A DNA stretch of 6,000 nt. Origin: Acidobacteriaceae bacterium. GTDB taxonomy: Bacteria; Acidobacteriota; Terriglobia; Bryobacterales; Bryobacteraceae. The notes beneath the pieces are model-generated. The model saw only the letters and a list, made by a program, of their open reading frames with translations, was not told the origin of the DNA and ran no database searches. The position numbers and the translations under genes are program-made. The DNA lies in the NCBI GenBank assembly GCA_019245255.1, contig JAFARV010000973.1, positions 1 through 6,000 of the forward strand, in the 5' to 3' direction. Positions within the stretch are counted from its first letter, which is position 1. The number at the start of each line of letters is the position of its first letter. Below, piece after piece: positions 1-4,012 of this stretch.

Positions 1-985
1 ATCCGCCGCTGGTATTGACAGGGATACGACCATTGAGCGCGCTGCACCCCGCGGCTGCGAAGGGGCCACCCTCGCCCTTCGCGACAAATCCAAGATCTTC
101 GGTCGCGATGATCTCTGCAATCGTAAAACAGTCATGAACCTCAGCAAGATTGAGATCCTCGGGACCTACCCCAGCCATGTCGTAAGCCTTTGCAGCGCTG
201 GCCTTCACCGCAGGAAATAGCGTAATATCGGCCTTTGAATCGAGCGGGACGTGATCGGATGCCTGGGCCACACTGAGCACCTTTGCGAATCGATGCCCGT
301 GGCGGTGTGCTCGATACGCGGGCATCAATACGACCGCCGCAGCGCCGTCACTGATCAGGGAACAATCGTAGACGGTTAGCGGTTCCGCAATCGGTTTACC
401 CGCGAGTGCCTGCTCGAGGGTAATCACCTTCCGCATGTGGGCGTACGGATTCAGGGCTCCATTGGCGTGATTCTTCACGGCGACAGCGGCCATCTGCTCG
501 CGGGTAGTACCGTACTGGAACATGTGCCGGCGGGCAATCATCGCGAAAAGCGCCGGGAAAGTCGCTCCAACCTTGCCCTCACCCGACATATCGCCCGCCC
601 CGGCTAGAATCTGGCTGACTACCGGCGTGGGTTGCGACGTCATTTTCTCGACCCCTGCGACGACCACGCAATCGTATAGACCCGCCGAAACCGCTTGCCA
701 ACCGTGAAAAAATGCGGACCCGCTCGAGGCGCAGGCGTCTTCTATTCGAGTGCACGGGATTCCAGTGAAACCCGCAGCCATTCCTATGTATGGCGCCAGG
801 TGATTCTGCCCTACAAAGCCGGGGCCGGCAAAATTCCCGAGGTAGAAGGCCTCGATCCCGGGTGCGGCCACTCCGGCATCGTTCAGCGCGTTTCCAATTG
901 CTTCAAGAGCCAACGAGCGCAAATTGCGATCGGCAAACGCGCCAAACGCGGTTTTGCCGATGCCGGCCACAGCTACAGGTCTCAT
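1..985 (-). CDS. SCP-x/SCP2-type thiolase (acetyl-CoA acetyltransferase family), C-terminus cut by window edge
   Basis: The frame read from the ATG at 985 down to the window edge gives 328 residues with no stop. It is a thiolase-superfamily enzyme of the SCP-x/archaeal type, which cleaves or forms 3-ketoacyl-CoA with acetyl-CoA or propanoyl-CoA, in the cytoplasm. Visible signs are the N-terminal VAVAGIGKTAFG strand and loop, the nucleophilic cysteine C85 in EDACASSG, the GVEKMT segment near residue 112, SDGAAAVVL near 212, the catalytic-type HDCF motif with H284, and the start of the glycine-rich NTSGG motif at 324-328. Family members run to about 390 residues, so roughly 60, including the second active-site cysteine region, lie outside the window. 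The start is secure because an in-frame TAA lies three codons upstream; AAGGA sits a rather long 14 bases before the ATG. Related thiolases often have an OB-fold DUF35 partner gene next door, which would be off the left edge. The exact substrate cannot be read from the sequence. Confidence 0.93.
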   Translation of the reverse strand, partial: MRPVAVAGIGKTAFGAFADRNLRSLALEAIGNALNDAGVAAPGIEAFYLGNFAGPGFVGQNHLAPYIGMAAGFTGIPCTRIEDACASSGSAFFHGWQAVSAGLYDCVVVAGVEKMTSQPTPVVSQILAGAGDMSGEGKVGATFPALFAMIARRHMFQYGTTREQMAAVAVKNHANGALNPYAHMRKVITLEQALAGKPIAEPLTVYDCSLISDGAAAVVLMPAYRAHRHGHRFAKVLSVAQASDHVPLDSKADITLFPAVKASAAKAYDMAGVGPEDLNLAEVHDCFTIAEIIATEDLGFVAKGEGGPFAAAGCSALNGRIPVNTSGG

Positions 986-1030
986 ATAGATTTAAGATAT
1001 CCTTCATGGGGCGCCTGCTTTGCACGTTTT

Positions 1031-1044
1031 ACGGCGCGCGCCGT
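1031..1044. promoter_or_regulatory. Perfect 14-bp palindrome in the divergent thiolase/sigma-factor intergenic region
   Basis: ACGGCGCGCGCCGT is its own reverse complement over all 14 bases. It lies between the divergent thiolase start (985) and sigma factor start (1128), where an operator would be expected. On the plus strand it is flanked by TTGCAC (1020-1025) and CGTC (1042-1045) with a 16-base spacer, an arrangement that could be an ECF-type promoter whose -10 overlaps the palindrome. This is a positional inference: TTGCAC is not the usual GGAAC-like ECF -35, and GC-rich palindromes also arise by chance. Confidence 0.35.
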
Positions 1045-1117
1045 CATTCTTTGTTAGAGGCATGCTCTCGGAGAAAAGTGGTTGGCGGCTGGCGTACCCG
1101 GCCACGTGCGGTTTGGC

Positions 1118-1122
1118 GGAGG
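1118..1122 (+). promoter_or_regulatory. Shine-Dalgarno site that fixes the sigma factor start
   Basis: GGAGG lies five bases before the ATG at 1128. The reading frame is open further upstream (TTG at 1020, ATG at 1062), but neither earlier start has a usable ribosome binding site at the right distance: AGAGG before 1062 leaves only one spacer base. The residues they would add do not belong to the sigma factor fold. This site therefore supports 1128 as the start. Confidence 0.7.
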
Positions 1123-1127
1123 CGCCC

Positions 1128-1676
1128 ATGAGCGAATCCCTGCCGCCGATCTCGGATTCACACGTACACGCGGAGTCGGACGCCCAGACGCGCTTCGTAC
1201 AGCAGCATCTCAGGCGTATTTTTCTTCTCATTTATAGGATTGTGGGCAACATCGACGATGCGCAGGATTTGACGCAGGAGACGTTCATCAAGGCGCTCCA
1301 GCGGCAGAATCAGCTCAAAGACCTGGATCGAGCGGCCCATTGGTTGTCGCGGATCGCAAGCAATACCGCGATTGATTTCCTGCGACGGAATAAAAGGTTT
1401 TCATATACCGACGTGACCGAGCTCGTTGAACACGCAGGGGCGTTTGAGAGCCCTGAGGACCTCGTGCTTCGCAACGAACAGCGTTCCGAACTCGATGAGG
1501 GGCTCGCCGGTTTGACAGAACGCGAACGGACTGCGCTGCTGTTGCGCGATGTTGAAGATTTTCCGGCTGAAGAGGTCGCAACGCACATGAACTGCTCAAA
1601 AGCGACGGTGCGTTCCCATATTGCCAATGCCCGCATCAAGTTCAGGCGATATCTCGAGGCGAGGAAGACGTCGTGA
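1128..1676 (+). CDS. ECF (group 4) RNA polymerase sigma factor
   Basis: A 182-residue protein, the usual length for an extracytoplasmic function sigma factor, which directs RNA polymerase to a small set of promoters when released from its anti-sigma factor. Region 2 spans about residues 24-90: the core-binding and -10 recognition helices include DAQDLTQETFIKAL (45-57) and AHWLSRIASNTAIDFLRR (70-87). A variable linker (91-124) follows. Region 4 (about 125-176) begins LTERERTALLLRDVEDF and has a helix-turn-helix from EEVATHMNCS to ATVRSHIANAR that reads the -35 element. There is no sigma region 3 or extra C-terminal domain. The ATG at 1128 is chosen for its GGAGG site and because the earlier in-frame starts add an unrelated N-terminus. 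The stop overlaps the start of the anti-sigma gene, so the two are probably translationally coupled. The ECF subgroup cannot be assigned by eye. Confidence 0.93.
   Translation: MSESLPPISDSHVHAESDAQTRFVQQHLRRIFLLIYRIVGNIDDAQDLTQETFIKALQRQNQLKDLDRAAHWLSRIASNTAIDFLRRNKRFSYTDVTELVEHAGAFESPEDLVLRNEQRSELDEGLAGLTERERTALLLRDVEDFPAEEVATHMNCSKATVRSHIANARIKFRRYLEARKTS
1661..1665 (+). promoter_or_regulatory. Shine-Dalgarno site for the GTG-initiated anti-sigma gene
   Basis: GAGGA lies inside the last codons of the sigma factor gene, seven bases before the GTG at 1673. It supports that non-ATG start, which overlaps the sigma stop codon as GTGA. Confidence 0.6.
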
Positions 1677-2290
1677 AAACCGTTCCGTTGCAATCACATC
1701 CCGAGTTGCAGGCGCTAGCGCTGTATGCTACGGCGGATCTCGATTGGTTAGATCGCATCAAGATTCGGCGGCACATATCGCGCTGCGTTGGCTGCAACGA
1801 CCACGTGCGGCAATTTCGCGCTGCTGCCGCCAACCTGAAGCGCTCTGCGAAAACAGCAAATCTCACGGGTTTTGCTTCCGACTGGTCTCGCCTCGAAAGG
1901 GAAATGCTGGGCAATATCGCTGTAGGCGTTGCCGCAGCTCGATGTATCGACAACGTGGGGCGGCGGCGACTGTTGTCGCGTGGTGCTGTCGTGACTGCCG
2001 CGCTTACACTGCTGTTTGTGGCAGGTTGGTTCACGCATATACCGGGCGAGCAGAATGCTCATCTCCTCGCTTCACTGAAGCAGGCATTTGGCGCTACAGC
2101 CCCGCACGTTCCGGCTACCCTTCTGGAGACTACTTCGAACGGTATCGCCGTGAGGGCGCAGGGCGCCACTCTGACCCTGATGCATCCTGGGCCGGCTATC
2201 ATTTCTTTGTCGGGGTCCTCTGCTGTAACCGCCCGTTTTGTGGATGAGGAGACGGGCCAGGTCACAATCACCAAGGTGTATGCGCAGTAA
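1673..2290 (+). CDS. Zinc-finger-type, single-pass membrane anti-sigma factor
   Basis: A 205-residue protein starting with GTG inside the sigma stop (GTGA overlap). The N-terminal cytoplasmic part (1-100) carries H34-x3-C38-x2-C41 (RRHISRCVGC), the zinc-binding signature of ZAS-type anti-sigma domains, with H9 as a possible extra ligand. Such domains clamp the partner sigma factor and keep it off RNA polymerase. A helical segment with SRLEREMLGNI (72-82) leads to one hydrophobic stretch, about 103-121 (RGAVVTAALTLLFVAGWF), predicted to cross the inner membrane with the arginine-rich RRR side inside. The outer part (about 122-205) looks beta-rich and ends in a DEETGQVTITKVY motif. It may be a sensor or protein-docking domain, but no catalytic or ligand site is evident. 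Gene order, overlap and the zinc motif make the anti-sigma assignment firm; the signal it senses is unknown. Confidence 0.85.
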   Translation: MKTVPLQSHPELQALALYATADLDWLDRIKIRRHISRCVGCNDHVRQFRAAAANLKRSAKTANLTGFASDWSRLEREMLGNIAVGVAAARCIDNVGRRRLLSRGAVVTAALTLLFVAGWFTHIPGEQNAHLLASLKQAFGATAPHVPATLLETTSNGIAVRAQGATLTLMHPGPAIISLSGSSAVTARFVDEETGQVTITKVYAQ

Positions 2291-3425
2291 GGCCTCGCTG
2301 CTTCTGGCATTCGCGATATTTCTGAGCTCGGCCGCCTACGCTACGGCCGCCGATGACCAGAGTGGTCATTGGCTCGATGTAGTATTCCCGCATGATTCTC
2401 CGGTGCTGCCCGTGTCATTCAGCCTGGGACCGACGTCGGCGCGGCCACGCGGAATCTCGATTGCCGTAGATATCCATGCCTCCCTGTACCTTCGAAACAC
2501 CGGGACAAAGACAATTTCCGGTTTGACGCTGCGCGTTGAAGCTCAAGACATCACGCCATCCGGACGCGGGTCGGTTACGGTGCCCAGTCTTTTGGTTCAC
2601 CCTGGCGACGTCTTTCCAGTGCGCATCGACATGGAACTGCTGCGGCCATTCAATTCCCCGAAAACAGCCGGGTCGATGGTTCAGGTTTCGCTCGATTGTG
2701 CGCTATTCAGTGATTTGACGGCGTATGGCCCGGACCAGCTTGGTTCGCGTCGCGCCCTAATGGTGTATGAACTGCAGGCCAGGCGTGACCGGGCATATTT
2801 GGCGAAGCTTATACAATCCGGACGCTGGACGGATGTACGTGAAGAGCTTAACTTCGGCCTTGAAGATTTCAACCCGCAACAGCTCGGTCTCGAACTTCTT
2901 CGCGAACCCCGGCCGGTCTTGAATGAGCGGTCGATTTCGATTAGTGCAGTCTCATTCCCCAGTTCGCCTGTTAAGGCTTTGGGCGGAGCGGCCCGTGTGA
3001 CCGGTAATGAGGTGCGCACGCCGCAAATCGACATCCAGAACGGCTCACGCAAGATGGTTCGGAATCTCGATATGGGCTGGATCATCCGCGATGAGCGCGG
3101 AAGGGACTTCGTCGCGGGTTCGACTCCCGCAACAGTCCAGCTCGCTCCGGTTCAGCAGGATCGTGTTCGCGAATCGGCTACGCTGCGGTTCTCCGGTCCC
3201 AAAGGCCAACCAATGTTGATCGAGGGTCTCATGGCGTTTGTGAATGACGTAGAGTTCGGGGATGGTTCGGTTTGGATCCCCACCCGTAGCGATATTGATG
3301 CTGCGACTAACGATCCAATTTTGAGGCGCGCCCTTGCGACATCGCCCGAACAGCAACGCCTGGCGGATGTTTATCGAAAGCGTGGCCTCTCTGGTTTGAT
3401 AGACGAGCTGAGGAAGGTAAACTAA
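2280..3425 (+). CDS. Secreted protein of unknown function with two related beta-rich halves, in the sigma/anti-sigma operon
   Basis: A 381-residue protein I do not recognise as a named family. The ATG at 2280 gives a textbook signal peptide: short basic start MRSK, hydrophobic core LLLAFAIFL, and an A-T-A cleavage site near residues 21-23. Longer in-frame starts (TTG 2238, ATG 2244) would put an arginine-rich extension ahead of it. The mature protein has two similar segments. The first (about 59-180) has LRNTGTKTISGL at 71 and AYGPDQLGSRR at 148; the second (about 247-368) has IQNGSRKMVRNL at 252 and EFGDGSVWIPTR at 325. Each pairs an Asn-Gly beta-strand start with a Y/F-G-x-D/G turn about 75-79 residues later, followed by a charged helix. 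The pattern suggests two Ig-like or other beta-sandwich domains. It overlaps the anti-sigma gene by 11 bp, so it is probably co-translated and may act with it outside the inner membrane. There is only one cysteine in the mature part and no lipobox. Confidence 0.8.
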   Translation: MRSKASLLLAFAIFLSSAAYATAADDQSGHWLDVVFPHDSPVLPVSFSLGPTSARPRGISIAVDIHASLYLRNTGTKTISGLTLRVEAQDITPSGRGSVTVPSLLVHPGDVFPVRIDMELLRPFNSPKTAGSMVQVSLDCALFSDLTAYGPDQLGSRRALMVYELQARRDRAYLAKLIQSGRWTDVREELNFGLEDFNPQQLGLELLREPRPVLNERSISISAVSFPSSPVKALGGAARVTGNEVRTPQIDIQNGSRKMVRNLDMGWIIRDERGRDFVAGSTPATVQLAPVQQDRVRESATLRFSGPKGQPMLIEGLMAFVNDVEFGDGSVWIPTRSDIDAATNDPILRRALATSPEQQRLADVYRKRGLSGLIDELRKVN

Positions 3426-3436
3426 CCCCTGTCAAC

Positions 3437-3676
3437 ATGGGTGTTCGTTGTGAGGAATTCATCGGAAAACCCGTTGACGGGCTCAACTTATCGGAGCGCT
3501 GGTCTCTTTCCGGCAAGTGGATTGCGACCGAACTTTATTCGCCAGAACGCCTTCCTCTGCGTATCATACAAGTGGTCGGATCGAGCGCGCGCGACTGTGT
3601 GAAGCAACTTCAGGCCCGGGGGCTCGATGCAGCGCTGTACCATTACGAACTCGTGGAGCAACCGTACGAGCCTTGA
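3437..3676 (+). CDS. Small unrecognised protein, 79 residues
   Basis: A compact reading frame starting 11 bp after the secreted-protein gene on the same strand. I do not recognise its product. It has no signal peptide or membrane segment and looks like a small mixed alpha/beta protein: a central strand region (KWIATELYSP, then LRIIQVVG), a helix (SARDCVKQLQARG) and a final strand (AALYHYELVEQ). The balanced composition and a plausible fold order favour a real gene over chance. Against it, the nearest Shine-Dalgarno-like run (AGGAAGG at 3411-3417) is about 19 bases from the ATG, too far for a standard site, and no other in-frame start codon lies upstream. It could be the last gene of the sigma-factor operon or a separate gene. 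It ends 37 bases before the tRNA. Confidence 0.55.
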   Translation: MGVRCEEFIGKPVDGLNLSERWSLSGKWIATELYSPERLPLRIIQVVGSSARDCVKQLQARGLDAALYHYELVEQPYEP

Positions 3677-3695
3677 GCCAAAGACTCCTGGGTGC

Positions 3696-3704
3696 TGCTA
3701 GACT
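3696..3704 (+). promoter_or_regulatory. Possible extended -10 promoter for tRNA-Pro
   Basis: TGCTAGACT matches an extended -10 element (TGn followed by TAGACT). It lies nine bases before the mature tRNA 5' end, which would give a very short leader. A TTGAGC at 3673-3678 could serve as the -35, but its 20-base spacer is longer than the usual 17. The tRNA might instead be cotranscribed from upstream. Confidence 0.35.
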
Positions 3705-3713
3705 GAAACTATT

Positions 3714-3791
3714 CGGGGCGTGGCTCAGCCTGGCTAGAGCGCCTGGTTCGGGACCAGGAGGTCGGTGGTTCGAATCCACTCGCCCCGACCA
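3714..3791 (+). tRNA. tRNA-Pro, anticodon CGG, with encoded CCA
   Basis: A complete cloverleaf can be drawn. The acceptor stem CGGGGCG (3714-3720) pairs with CGCCCCG (3781-3787). The D stem GCTC/GAGC encloses a ten-base loop. The anticodon stem CCTGG/CCAGG encloses the loop TTCGGGA, giving anticodon CGG at 3749-3751 followed by G37, a normal feature of proline tRNAs. The variable loop is AGGTC, and the T stem GGTGG/CCACT has one G-T pair around TTCGAAT. The discriminator is A and CCA is encoded at 3789-3791. It decodes the proline codon CCG. It stands alone, between the small gene and the convergent UvrA-like gene. Confidence 0.97.
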
Positions 3792-3818
3792 ATTTAAGCC
3801 ACTCAAATCAAAACTCTT

Positions 3819-3834
3819 AGGCTCATCCGAGCCT
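3819..3834. terminator. Possible bidirectional terminator between tRNA-Pro and the UvrA-like gene
   Basis: AGGCTC and GAGCCT form a perfect six-pair stem with an ATCC loop, 28 bases past the tRNA. On the plus strand only TTTC follows. On the minus strand the stem is followed after a few bases by TTTTGATTT, read from the A-rich run at 3804-3814. Two genes converge here, so a shared weak terminator fits. The stem is short and the T tracts are imperfect. It is nearly 180 bases past the UvrA-like stop, so the assignment is tentative. Confidence 0.45.
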
Positions 3835-4012
3835 TTCGCGTTCGAATGGTCTTTTCGCGACGGCACCTGTAAGGACGCAGTTCACGCTCATTCTTCCCGG
3901 GAAGCATTTGGACTGGCAAAGCCGGCTTGTCGAGAAGTCCCCATTCGAAGGCGTGTGAATGCTGCGTTTGTTACTCATAGAATCTGCGTCATCTTTCGTC
4001 CTGGGCGGGAGT
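3835..4012. other. Convergent intergenic region without a recognisable gene
   Basis: This stretch lies between the hairpin downstream of the tRNA and the UvrA-like stop codon. Open frames on either strand here run through the tRNA or the UvrA-like gene and look like chance frames. Two short perfect palindromes are present: CTTCCCGGGAAG at 3893-3904 and AAGCCGGCTT at 3919-3928. Neither is followed by a T tract on either strand, so they are not convincing terminators. No attachment site, small RNA or repeat family could be supported. Confidence 0.5.

Noticed and set aside
1102..1111. Ten-base repeat CCACGTGCGG, found here and again at 1801-1810.
   Set aside because: There are only two copies, the second inside the coding sequence of the anti-sigma zinc domain; this fits chance.
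1020..1127. Longer sigma factor starting at TTG 1020 or ATG 1062.
   Set aside because: Neither start has a well-spaced ribosome binding site, while ATG 1128 has GGAGG at five bases. The added residues are not sigma-like.
522..1131. Several plus-strand frames of 60-120 codons within the first kilobase.
   Set aside because: They are antisense shadows of the thiolase, whose active-site motifs are clear on the minus strand.
1621..2247. Plus-strand frame of 208 codons overlapping the anti-sigma gene.
   Set aside because: Its composition is rich in Arg, Cys and Ser as expected of an out-of-frame shadow. The overlapping frame has the zinc motif, a membrane segment and a ribosome binding site.
3114..3130. 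T-arm-like hairpin GCGGG-TTCGACT-CCCGC inside the secreted-protein gene.
   Set aside because: There is no acceptor, anticodon or D stem at the right spacing. The bases simply encode VAGSTPAT in frame, so this is a chance mimic.
3768..3847. Repeat of GTTCGAAT from the tRNA T-arm at 3840-3847, as a possible integration attachment duplication.
   Set aside because: Only eight bases match, and there is no integrase or other mobile-element gene nearby.
3564..3866. Minus-strand frame of 100 codons running through the tRNA, with an SNHRPPGPEPGALARLSHAP segment.
   Set aside because: This is the well-known false protein produced by translating the antisense strand of a proline tRNA.
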